A stretch of 64,000 nt of DNA from JAIRTY01 sp050257395 (GTDB lineage: Bacteria; Actinomycetota; Actinomycetes; Streptosporangiales; Streptosporangiaceae). The position numbers and the translations under genes are program-made. Below are positions 24,908 to 34,560 of the stretch, in pieces (the stretch's first letter is position 1; each line of letters opens with the position of its first letter). Below the pieces are notes generated by a model. It saw only the letters and a program-made list of their open reading frames with translations, did no database searches and had not been told where the DNA came from. Location: the NCBI GenBank assembly GCA_050257395.1, contig JBLMWU010000161.1, positions 7,681 through 71,680 on the forward strand, in the 5' to 3' direction.

Positions 24908-27223
24908 ATGCCCTCAGCGAGCTATCCCCCCGCCCGGCGGCTCCAGGCGGCCGATGAGATCCACGGCCGCCGGGTACGCGACCCTTACCGCTGGCTCGAG
25001 GACCCGGACAGCGAGGAGACCAGGGCCTGGCAGGCCGCCGAGGACCAGCTGTTCACCGGGCACGAGGCCGCCCTGCCCGGCCGCCCCGCCCTGGCCGCCC
25101 GGATCGGCGAGCTGGCCTCCGCCGGGTTCACCGGGGTGCCGGTCTGGCGGGGCGAGCGGAGCTTTTTCCTGCGCCGCACCGCCGCGCAGGAGCATCCCGT
25201 GCTGCTCACCCGCGCCCCCGGCGAGCCCGAACGGGTGCTGGTCGACCCGATGGCGCTGGACCCCTCGGGTGCCACCACGCTGGACCTGTGGCAGCCGGAC
25301 TGGGAGGGCAGGCTGCTGGCCTACCAGCTGTCCGAGGGCGGCGACGAGGAGTCGGTGCTGCGGGTCATGGACGTGGTCACCGGCGAGGCGGTGGAGGGCC
25401 CGATCAGCCGGTGCCGCTACTCGTCAGTGGCCTGGCTGCCCGGCGGCAAGGACTTCTACTACGTGCGCAGGCTGGCGCCCGGCGCGGTGCCGGCCGGCGA
25501 GGAGCAGTACCACCGGCGGGTGTACCTGCACACCGTGGGCACGCCGCCGGAGGCGGACGCGCTCATCTTCGGCGAGGGCCGGGACAAGACCAGCTACTAC
25601 GGCGTCTCGGTGAGCCGCGACGGGCGCTGGCTGACGGTCGCCGCGAGCCTGGGCACCGCGCCCCGCACCGATGTCTGGCTGGCTGACCTGGCCGCCGCCC
25701 CGGCGGCCGCGCCGGCCCTGCGCACCGTGGTGGCTGGCGCGGACGCCCGGACCAGCGTGCTGCCGGGCCGGGACGGCCGGCTCTACGTGTTCACCGACGA
25801 CGGCGCGCCCCGCGGCCGGATCGCCGTGGCCGACCCGGCCTGCCCGGAGCGGGCAGGCTGGCGGGACCTGATCGCCGAGGACCCCGAGGCGGTGCTGGCG
25901 GACTTCGCGATCCTGGACGGCCCGCAGGTGCCGCGGCCGGTGCTGCTCGCCGCCTGGGTCCGGCACGCCGTCAGCGAGCTGTCCGTGCACGACCTGGCGA
26001 CCGGTGAGCGGCTCAGCGCCGCCGGGCTGCCCGGCCCCGGCCCGGCCGGCCCGGACAGCCGCCTGGGCACCATCGGCCAGCTCAGCGAGCGCCCCGAGGG
26101 CGGGCACGAAGCCTGGTTCGCCTACACCGACTACACCACGCCGGTGACCGTCTACCGCTACGACGCCCGCGACGGCGGTATCAGCCTGTGGGCACGCGGC
26201 GATGACGACGTCAGCATCCCGCAGGCCCGCAGCCGCCAGCTGAGCTTCCAGTCGGCCGACGGCACCGTGGTCCGGATGATCGTCATCAGCGCCAGCGGCG
26301 ACCCGGGCCTGGCCCCGCGGCCCGCCGTGCTGAGCGGCTACGGCGGGTTCGGCATCAGCCTCACCCCGGCCTACTCCCCCTCGGCCCTGGCCTGGGCGGA
26401 GGCGGGCGGCGTGTACGCCATCGCCGGCCTGCGGGGCGGCGGCGAGGAGGGCGAGGCCTGGCACCGGGCGGGCATGCGCGAGCACAAGCAGCGGGTCTTC
26501 GACGATTTTCACGCCGCCGCCCGCGCACTCATCGACGGCGGCTGGACCACGCCGGGCCAGCTGGCCGTCTCCGGCGGCTCCAACGGCGGGCTGCTGGTCG
26601 GGGCGGCGATCACCCAGCAGCCCGCGCTGTTCGCCGCGGCGGCCTGCTCGGCGCCGCTGCTGGACATGGTGCGGTACGAGCGGTTCGGGCTCGGCCAGAC
26701 CTGGAACGACGAGTACGGCACCGCGGCCGACCCGGAGGAGCTGGGCTGGCTGCTGTCCTACTCGCCGTATCACCGGGTCGAGCCGGGCACCCGCTACCCG
26801 GCGGTGCTGTTCACCGTGTTCGACGGGGACACCCGGGTCGACCCGCTGCACGCGCGCAAGATGTGCGCCGCACTCCAGCACGCGACCGCGGCGCCGCTGG
26901 CCGAGCGCCCGGTCCTGCTGCGCCGGGAGGGCCAGGTCGGCCACGGCGCCCGGGCGGTCAGCCGCTCGGTCGGGCTGGCCGCGGACACCCTGGCCTTCCT
27001 CGCCCGCTACACCGGCCTGGAGCTCTTATCTGGCCCTCGCTCGCCTCCGGGCCGCTCGAGCCCGCCGTCTTCCCTCCTCGCTCCGGCTCCTCCGTCGCCT
27101 CGCTCGTCAGTCCAGACGGCGGCGCGGCCCTTCGGCTCGCTCCGGCCTGGGCGCTCCGCGCCCCTTGTGGTGCGCCTGGCCACGGTGGCGCGGGCCTTTG
27201 GCGCGGCCGGGCTCAGGCGCTGA
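24908..27223 (+). CDS. S9 prolyl oligopeptidase with an aberrant C-terminal tail
   Basis: 771 residues from an ATG at 24908. An N-terminal beta-propeller precedes the hydrolase domain. The nucleophile is in SGGSNGGLLVGAA (about Ser558), the Asp in FDGDTRVDPLHA (about 640) and the His in GQVGHGARAV (about 679). Prolyl oligopeptidases usually end soon after FLARYTGLEL. Here the frame runs on for about 65 Pro/Ser/Arg-rich residues because the dispersed repeat (copy 2) replaced the stop region. It may be soluble (no signal peptide seen). The end overlaps the NsdA-like gene by 11 bp. Confidence 0.92.
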   Translation: MPSASYPPARRLQAADEIHGRRVRDPYRWLEDPDSEETRAWQAAEDQLFTGHEAALPGRPALAARIGELASAGFTGVPVWRGERSFFLRRTAAQEHPVLLTRAPGEPERVLVDPMALDPSGATTLDLWQPDWEGRLLAYQLSEGGDEESVLRVMDVVTGEAVEGPISRCRYSSVAWLPGGKDFYYVRRLAPGAVPAGEEQYHRRVYLHTVGTPPEADALIFGEGRDKTSYYGVSVSRDGRWLTVAASLGTAPRTDVWLADLAAAPAAAPALRTVVAGADARTSVLPGRDGRLYVFTDDGAPRGRIAVADPACPERAGWRDLIAEDPEAVLADFAILDGPQVPRPVLLAAWVRHAVSELSVHDLATGERLSAAGLPGPGPAGPDSRLGTIGQLSERPEGGHEAWFAYTDYTTPVTVYRYDARDGGISLWARGDDDVSIPQARSRQLSFQSADGTVVRMIVISASGDPGLAPRPAVLSGYGGFGISLTPAYSPSALAWAEAGGVYAIAGLRGGGEEGEAWHRAGMREHKQRVFDDFHAAARALIDGGWTTPGQLAVSGGSNGGLLVGAAITQQPALFAAAACSAPLLDMVRYERFGLGQTWNDEYGTAADPEELGWLLSYSPYHRVEPGTRYPAVLFTVFDGDTRVDPLHARKMCAALQHATAAPLAERPVLLRREGQVGHGARAVSRSVGLAADTLAFLARYTGLELLSGPRSPPGRSSPPSSLLAPAPPSPRSSVQTAARPFGSLRPGRSAPLVVRLATVARAFGAAGLRR
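27030..27058. repeat. Dispersed 29-bp repeat, copy 2
   Basis: Matches 7229-7257 with one mismatch. This copy lies in the 3' end of the S9 peptidase gene and starts a run of CGCTCC-rich sequence (27053-27200) that gives a low-complexity peptide tail. Third-position use in this run is less biased than in the real domain. It looks like a 3'-end insertion or a repeat-mediated extension. Confidence 0.6.
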
Positions 27224-28847
27224 GCAGGGCCTCCCGGTACTCGCGGACTGCCGGGCCGTTGCCGTGCCGCCCGGCCACCGACTCGCCCAGTGACCGTGCC
27301 GTGTGCACCACGATCTCGGCCCGGTGCTCACGCGGCAGCCCGGCCAGGGTGGTCGCGCTGAGCCGCAGCGCCTCTTCCGGCTCGTCCGCCTCCAGCAGGC
27401 AGCGCGCCATCCCGAGGGTGACCAGCGACCGGTCGAGCATCTCGGCGGGGGCATACAGCTGCAGGGCCCGGTCCAGGGCCTTGCGGGCGCGCTGGTGCTG
27501 GCGCATGGCGATCAGGGTGTCACCCTCGTGGAACAGGAACTGCCGCTCGGTGTAGCCGAACGCGGTGTCGGCGCGGTCCGCGGCGGGCAGCCGGCACAGC
27601 TCCTCGTGCGCCCGGCCGAGCAGCGAGGTCACCCGCAGCTGCGCGCGGTGCGGCAGCTGCTCGGGCCGGGCGCTGAGCTGCCGGGCCGCCGAGCGGGCCT
27701 CCACCACCGGCGCCATCACGCCGGCCACGCACGGGTTCCGCCCGGCCAGGTCGGAGGCTGCCCGGGCGAGCACCGCGGCCTCGGCCGGGTCGCCGTAGTA
27801 CAGCGGCACCAGCGCCTCGCGCACGGTCACCCAGGCCCGCAGCCGGCGGTCGGCTGTCTCGTCGGCGGCGTTGCGGGCGGTCCGGAAGAACGACCTGGCC
27901 AGCCGGGCGTCCCCGACGTCGATCATGATCATGCCGGCCAGCCCGGCCAGCTGGGCGGCCAGGCGGCACAGCCGCTCGGAGTAGTCCAGCGGCTGCCGCC
28001 GCTCGGCCATCCGGCGCACGTCGCCGAAGTCGAGCAGCAGGTCGCACAGCAGCCGCAGCGGCGGCGCGGTCATGTACTGCCGCCCGTAGGCGACGGTCGT
28101 CTCCTCCCACTGGTCGAGCATGGTGGCCGACACGGTCCCGCTGAGCAGGGCGTCGTCCATCCGGCGGCGTACCCGGTCCGCGGTGCCGAAGAAGGTCCCG
28201 GTCACCGGCGAGCCCGGGTTGGCGATCAGCCGCAGCAGGGTCCGCCGCAGCACGTCGTCGTCATCCTCGGCCTCGCCGTCCCGCGGATCGGCCAGCCCGC
28301 CTGGCCGGGAGACCTCGGGGAAGGCCACCGCGGGCTGCGGCCAGGTGTCGGCCCGTGCCCTGGCGTCCGGGCGGGGCGCCCGGGCGGCGGGCCCGGCGTC
28401 GCGGTGGCTCTGCCCGCAGAAGCAGGGCCCGGGGAACCCCAGGTCCGGCGGGTCAGCCCGGTAGACCGCCGACAGGTAGTGCAGGTACTCGGGCCCCGGC
28501 CGTTTCTGCCCGCTCTCGTAGGCCGACAGCAGCGTCTCGCTGAACCGCGGCTCCGGCCGGCCCTCGCGGGCGTACCAGGCCTTCACCTGGGCCACCACGT
28601 CACCGAGCGCGATGCCGAGCGCGAGCCGGTGGGCACGGATCCAGGTCGTGCCGAACTCGGGGGCGCACTCGTCGTGGATGTCGGCGGTGATCCTGGCCGG
28701 CGGGTGGCCGGCCACGATGCCCCGCGCGCGGATCTCCCGCGCGACAGCGACCTCCTGGCGCCCCTCGTCCTGCCGCGGCTCTTCCTGTCTCGCCCCCGCC
28801 AGATCCAGTCCTGCTTCCGGCGGGCCAGCCGACTGTGGGTGTCCCAT
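27213..28847 (-). CDS. NsdA-like HTH/TPR regulator
   Basis: About 544 residues from an ATG at 28847 (ribosome site AGAGGA). The N-terminal part resembles an XRE-type helix-turn-helix (IRAHRLALGIALGDVVAQ, KAWYAREGRPEPRFSETLL, SAYESGQKRPGPEYLHYL) and is followed by CFCGQSH. A long helical TPR-like array with Ala/Arg-rich helices follows. This layout is that of NsdA, a negative regulator of sporulation and antibiotic production in Streptomyces; the assignment is from memory of the family and is moderate. It would act as a pleiotropic DNA- or protein-binding regulator. Confidence 0.65.
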   Translation of the reverse strand: MGHPQSAGPPEAGLDLAGARQEEPRQDEGRQEVAVAREIRARGIVAGHPPARITADIHDECAPEFGTTWIRAHRLALGIALGDVVAQVKAWYAREGRPEPRFSETLLSAYESGQKRPGPEYLHYLSAVYRADPPDLGFPGPCFCGQSHRDAGPAARAPRPDARARADTWPQPAVAFPEVSRPGGLADPRDGEAEDDDDVLRRTLLRLIANPGSPVTGTFFGTADRVRRRMDDALLSGTVSATMLDQWEETTVAYGRQYMTAPPLRLLCDLLLDFGDVRRMAERRQPLDYSERLCRLAAQLAGLAGMIMIDVGDARLARSFFRTARNAADETADRRLRAWVTVREALVPLYYGDPAEAAVLARAASDLAGRNPCVAGVMAPVVEARSAARQLSARPEQLPHRAQLRVTSLLGRAHEELCRLPAADRADTAFGYTERQFLFHEGDTLIAMRQHQRARKALDRALQLYAPAEMLDRSLVTLGMARCLLEADEPEEALRLSATTLAGLPREHRAEIVVHTARSLGESVAGRHGNGPAVREYREALLSA

Positions 28848-28966
28848 CGGCCCGGTCCTCTCCCTCGGCGCGCGCCTCCCTGACCGGCAAACCAAACTCA
28901 CTCAATGTAACTTGTGGATCGCTGTATGAGAATCGGAGTCTGAGAAATCGTTGGGACCACCGCCCG

Positions 28967-28996
28967 CCAAATCGGTCGCTGTGCCGGCCGATTTGG
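28967..28996. promoter_or_regulatory. Perfect 9-bp inverted repeat in the divergent intergenic region
   Basis: CCAAATCGG (28967-28975) and CCGATTTGG (28988-28996) are perfect inverted copies with a 12-bp spacer. They lie between the NsdA-like gene (start 28847) and mscS (start 29137), and are notably AT-richer than their surroundings. This could be an operator for one of these genes, or an RNA hairpin in a leader. Confidence 0.5.
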
Positions 28997-29136
28997 GTCA
29001 CGGGCCGTCATCGGGCATCCTCTGTAGGCGGCCAGCCGGGCACGGCCCGCTGGCCAGCGCGGCCGCGGGCGCCCTGATCACCGCCCCGGCCGGATGCCCC
29101 CCGCAGGAGATGCCCCCGCAGGAAAGGAACTCCCCC

Positions 29137-30480
29137 GTGATCGCCCCCCTCGCCGGCCCGCGCGGGACGCTCGCCAGCTACGCAGCCCTGGCCACGCACG
29201 GGGCCCTGGGCAGGCGGGCGACGCCCGGGCCAGGACTGTCCGGCACGCAGCTCCCCCTCGGGGTGCTCAAGACCCCGCCCGGCGGCACGCTCGCCAGCGC
29301 CTGCGGCACACACCCCGGCATCGCCTGCCGGCTCGTCTGGGATGTCACCCACAGCCAGGCCGCCGCGAGCTTCACCTCCGACTTCCTGGCGCGCCCGGTC
29401 CTCATCGTGCTGCGGATCGCCTTCGTGGTCATCCTCGCCCTGCTCACCCGGGCGATCGTGCACCGGGCCATCAGCAGGCTGACCGAGCGGGCCGGCGCCG
29501 ACCTGGGCAAGCTGGACGCGATCAACCGGCTGGTCGGGGAGCGCCGTTTCCAGCGCGCCCAGGCACTCGGCTCGCTGCTCAAGAACGCGGCGTCGGTGCT
29601 GATCTTCGGTATCGCCGGGGTCACCATCGCCGGCTACCTGGGCCTGAACCTGGCGCCGATCCTGGCCAGCGCCGGCGTCCTCGGGCTGGCCATCGGCTTC
29701 GGCGCGCAGAGCCTGGTCAGGGACTTCCTGTCCGGCATCTTCATGCTGCTGGAGGACCAGTACGGGGTCGGCGACATGATCAACACCGGCGAGGCGACCG
29801 GCACCGTGGAGGCCGTCAGCCTGCGGACCACCCGGCTGCGGGACGTCAACGGGGTGGTCTGGCACATCCGCAACGGCACCATCAGCCGGATCGGCAACCA
29901 GTCACAGGGCTGGTCGCGGGCGGTGGTCGACTTCCCGGTGGCGTACCGGCACGACCTCGGCCGGGTCCGCGCGGTCATGAAGGAGACCGCGGTCCGGATG
30001 TGGGAGGAGCCGGCCTGGCACGAGCTGGTCACGGAGGAGCCGGAGGTCTGGGGTGTCGAGTCGGTCTACAGCGACGCGGTGGTCATGCGGCTGGTGGCCA
30101 AGACCCTGCCCATGCACCAGACCGAGGTCGCCCGCGAGCTGCGGGAGCGGCTCAAGACCGCGCTGGACGTGCCCGGCGGTGCGCTGACCGCCAGCGGCAC
30201 GCCGGCCGCGGGCAGCCCGCCGGACGGCAGCGGCCCGCGGGACGGCACGCTGGCCGAGGACGAGGCACTGACCGAGGACGAGGCACTGACCAGCGACGAT
30301 GCCGCAGCTCAGGCCGGCGCGGCGGCCGGGGGCGGCCGCGCCAGGAAGCCGGCCGTGCCCTCCCCGGCGCAGGCGCCCACGGCACCGGCCCTCCCCCCGG
30401 CGCCGTCCGCGGCCAGGGACGCCGCCAGCGCCCAGGCTGGCCCGGCCGGGCCGGCCGGCGGCGGTCCGGCGAGCACATAG
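29137..30480 (+). CDS. MscS-family mechanosensitive channel
   Basis: 447 residues from a GTG at 29137 with AGGAAAGGAA upstream; an in-frame ATG at 29110 is the alternative. Membrane helices include VLIVLRIAFVVILALLTRA, NAASVLIFGIAGVTIAGYL and the TM3/pore segment LAPILASAGVLGLAIGFGA, followed by the conserved QSLVRDFLSGIFMLLEDQYGVGD. The beta and alpha/beta vestibule domains follow. The C-terminal tail is disordered, with a short direct repeat (LAEDEALTEDEALTSDD) and Pro/Ala-rich sequence. It releases solutes under osmotic downshock. Confidence 0.93.
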   Translation: MIAPLAGPRGTLASYAALATHGALGRRATPGPGLSGTQLPLGVLKTPPGGTLASACGTHPGIACRLVWDVTHSQAAASFTSDFLARPVLIVLRIAFVVILALLTRAIVHRAISRLTERAGADLGKLDAINRLVGERRFQRAQALGSLLKNAASVLIFGIAGVTIAGYLGLNLAPILASAGVLGLAIGFGAQSLVRDFLSGIFMLLEDQYGVGDMINTGEATGTVEAVSLRTTRLRDVNGVVWHIRNGTISRIGNQSQGWSRAVVDFPVAYRHDLGRVRAVMKETAVRMWEEPAWHELVTEEPEVWGVESVYSDAVVMRLVAKTLPMHQTEVARELRERLKTALDVPGGALTASGTPAAGSPPDGSGPRDGTLAEDEALTEDEALTSDDAAAQAGAAAGGGRARKPAVPSPAQAPTAPALPPAPSAARDAASAQAGPAGPAGGGPAST

Positions 30481-30494
30481 GCTTGGTGCCAGCC

Positions 30495-30935
30495 ATGAAC
30501 GAGACCACCACCGGCGCCACCGGCCAGCTGAGCTTCTACGAGGCGGTGGGTGGCGAGGAAACCTTCACCCGCCTGGTGCACCGCTTCTACCAGGGCGTGG
30601 CTGCCGACCCCGAGCTGCGGCCGATGTACCCCAGCAAGGATCTCAGCAGCGCCGAGGAGCACCTGCGGCTGTTCCTCATGCAGTACTGGGGCGGCCCCGG
30701 CACCTACAGCGAGCGCCGCGGCCATCCCCGGCTGCGGATGCGCCATGTCCGCTTCGCCATCGGCGAGGCCGAGCGGGACGCGTGGCTGCGCCACATGCGG
30801 GACGCGCTCGACGAGCTGGACCTGCCCGGGCCGCTGGCGGACCAGCTCTGGGACTACCTGGTGATGGCCGCGCACAGCCTGGTCAACCAGGCACCCCCGG
30901 GGCAGGGGCCGGACCTGGGCCTCAGCCCGGCCTGA
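30495..30935 (+). CDS. glbO: Group II truncated haemoglobin (GlbO type)
   Basis: 146 residues. The 2-on-2 globin marks are PHE/TYR region RFYQGVAADPELRPMYP (B10 Tyr), the proximal-His segment HPRLRMRHVRFAIG, and the G8 Trp in RDAWLRHM, all typical of group II. Such proteins bind O2 or NO and protect against reactive species. It lies 14 bp after mscS, so the two are probably co-transcribed. No good ribosome site is seen before ATG 30495. The first 10 residues are unstructured. Confidence 0.92.
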   Translation: MNETTTGATGQLSFYEAVGGEETFTRLVHRFYQGVAADPELRPMYPSKDLSSAEEHLRLFLMQYWGGPGTYSERRGHPRLRMRHVRFAIGEAERDAWLRHMRDALDELDLPGPLADQLWDYLVMAAHSLVNQAPPGQGPDLGLSPA

Positions 30936-30945
30936 CCCGCCCGGC

Positions 30946-30971
30946 CCCGGGCGGCGCGGCGGCCGCCCGGG
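30946..30971. terminator. Perfect 10-bp stem between convergent genes
   Basis: CCCGGGCGGC (30946-30955) pairs perfectly with GCCGCCCGGG (30962-30971) around a 6-nt GCGGCG loop. It lies between the glbO stop (30935) and the ettA stop (30984), so it can act on both strands. There is no U-tract. Confidence 0.65.
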
Positions 30972-30983
30972 ACGGTGCCCCGC

Positions 30984-32648
<1,665 letters not shown>

Positions 32649-32666
32649 GGCTCCAGGGTAGGGGAA

Positions 32667-33884
32667 TCACGGACGGGGATCGGACGGGCAGGCGGTCGGC
32701 GGCAGCAGGCAGACCTGGTCGCGGCCGGAGGTCTTGGCCCGGTACAGGGCCGCGTCGGCGGCGGTGAGGAGCTCCAGCAGCTCGCCGCCGTGGGTGCCGA
32801 GCGCCGCGACGCCGATGGACACCGTGACCGTGACCGCCACCTCCCCCAGCCCGGTGCGGACGGACGTGGTGCCGACCGCGGCCCGCAGCCGCTCCGCCAC
32901 CTGGCACGCCTCGTCAGCGGTGGTGCGCGGCAGCAGCACCACGAACTCCTCCCCGCCGAACCGGCCCAGCAGGTCGCCGGCCCGGATCCGGCGGCGCAGC
33001 GCCGCGGCGGCGGCGAGCAGCACCTCGTCCCCGGCCAGGTGCCCGTGCGTGTCGTTGACCTGCTTGAAATGGTCGATGTCCGCCAGCAGGACGGCCAGCT
33101 GCTCCCGGTCGCGCCGGGCGCGCCTGATCGCCGCGTCCGCCTCCCGCTGCCAGGCCACCGCGTGCAGCAGCCCGGTCTTGGCATCGGTCCTGGCCGCGGT
33201 GCGCAGGTGCTGGTGCAGCAGCCCCCGCTGCAGCAGGACCACCGGCGGCAGCGCGACCAGCAGCAGGGCCGGGCTGAGCGAGCAGGCGATGGCGACGAGC
33301 ACCCCGGCGCACAGCCCGGTCATGTCGAGCAGCATGCTCTCGGAGCCGAGCAGCAGGTCCCGCCAGCCCGCCAGCGGATCCCGCAGGTGGGCCGCCAGCC
33401 CCGCCAGCACCCCGACCACGGCGGCGAAGACGGCGGCGCCGGCGACGGCGGCCGCCACCGCCCCGGGGCGCCCCGGCCAGGCATCCGGGCCGCCCGCGCC
33501 GAGCGCGCGGAACAGGGCGGAGGCCGCCGCTCCGGCCAGCCCGAGGGCGGCCGCCCGGAACGCAGAGGTGGCGGCCACCGCCCGCTGGCGGACCCGGGCG
33601 TGCAGCAGGCCGGTCGCCAGCGCGGGCGCCAGCAGGGCGTAGACGGACGGCAGCAGCAGCGCGACCGGCAGGCACCAGGCGGCGAGCAGATCCTGGGTGG
33701 CGCCGGCCGGCAGGCCCAGCCGCCTTGTCGCCTCGATGCACACGGCCGCACAGCCCATGAGCGCCGCGAAGAGGAGGAACTGCCTGCCCCCCGGCACGGC
33801 TGGGGACCGGATCAGCTGCCAGCCGGTCACTGCCACTGCACCGCTGATGACCGCGGTCATCCAGGCCCGCTGGGCTACGGACAT
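32667..33884 (-). CDS. Membrane diguanylate cyclase (GGDEF)
   Basis: 405 residues from ATG 33884; a GTG at 33953 would add 23. The N-terminal half has several hydrophobic helices (FLLFAALMGCAAVCIE, AVALLLPSVYALLAPALA, LVAIACSLSPALLLVALPPVV). The C-terminal GGDEF domain is complete: LLADIDHFKQVNDTHGH and the active-site GGEEF, preceded by an RAGD inhibitory I-site. It should make cyclic di-GMP, which in this group controls development through BldD. No EAL domain is fused. The start site is uncertain. Confidence 0.88.
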   Translation of the reverse strand: MSVAQRAWMTAVISGAVAVTGWQLIRSPAVPGGRQFLLFAALMGCAAVCIEATRRLGLPAGATQDLLAAWCLPVALLLPSVYALLAPALATGLLHARVRQRAVAATSAFRAAALGLAGAAASALFRALGAGGPDAWPGRPGAVAAAVAGAAVFAAVVGVLAGLAAHLRDPLAGWRDLLLGSESMLLDMTGLCAGVLVAIACSLSPALLLVALPPVVLLQRGLLHQHLRTAARTDAKTGLLHAVAWQREADAAIRRARRDREQLAVLLADIDHFKQVNDTHGHLAGDEVLLAAAAALRRRIRAGDLLGRFGGEEFVVLLPRTTADEACQVAERLRAAVGTTSVRTGLGEVAVTVTVSIGVAALGTHGGELLELLTAADAALYRAKTSGRDQVCLLPPTACPSDPRP

Positions 33885-34129
33885 GCCACCTGCCCACGAT
33901 GCTGCGGGCGTGTTCCCGGGGGCCGGGCGCTGCCGGGCCTGGCCGGATGTCACGCTCCGTACAATTCTGTGCCGAACGCATAACGCTCAGTAGCAGAGTA
34001 GGGCGTGCCGTACCCGGCCGCCAGGAGAATCGCCTGCCACACCCGGGATCCGTGTGACCGACCACGTCCCGGCGGGTCAGGCAGGCCGGCGCCGGCCCGG
34101 TCTGGGCCGGCGCCGGCTGCTGATCCCGG

Positions 34130-34407
34130 TCAGCCGGGTGGGCGGATCGCGGCGGGGCTCCGAACGCGGTGCCCGGGAGGCTTGGCGCGCCGGTGTCCAC
34201 CGCTGGGCTGCCGGTGGTGCGGGTGAACCCGCCCCGCACGCTGGCCAGCGCCGCGAACATCGGCTCGTCGAAGGTGCTGGCCGACGGCGGTGGCAGGCCA
34301 GCGGCGAACACGCCGATGACCCGCTGCTGCCCGGCCAGGAACGAGGTGAAGATGTAGTCGCCGACCAGGTTGGTGACGCGCCAGCCCTCAGCGTTGTCGA
34401 ACTCGGT
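34130..34407 (-). pseudogene. C-terminal gene fragment abutting the TnpB element
   Basis: The minus-strand frame starting exactly at the predicted element boundary reads TEFDNAEGWRVTNLVGDY, then FTSFLAGQQRVIGVFAAGLP and FDEPMFAALASVRGGFTRT. Almost every codon has G or C in the third position, so this was a real gene. No start lies upstream of it and no stop ends it nearby, so both ends are lost or shifted. I do not recognise the family. The missing front half is not on the other side of the element. Confidence 0.4.
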
Positions 34408-34560
34408 TTGACTTCCGCCCTGGCGTGAATGCCGGGGATTCCCGGGCGGCGCGGCTTATGCCGTGCTCCGGTGGGTTCCTGCTTCACTGCGCGGTGCCAG
34501 CGGCGGTGCCTCTGGTCTTACCTGCGCTCTGCAGGCTGTCACCGCCAGCCCGGCGGCCTT
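34388..34560 (-). ncRNA. Predicted TnpB omega/reRNA covering the element right end and guide
   Basis: By analogy with IS200/IS605 elements, the 3' end of tnpB plus the right end should be an RNA scaffold with the flanking DNA as guide. The minus strand here reads GAATCCCCGG, then CATTCACGCC, then AGGGCGGAAGTCAA, close to the well-known GAATCCCC ... GGAGGATGTCAA end of such elements. The guide would be about 20 nt at 34388-34407, starting AACCGAGTTC. The upstream limit is a guess. Confidence 0.45.
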
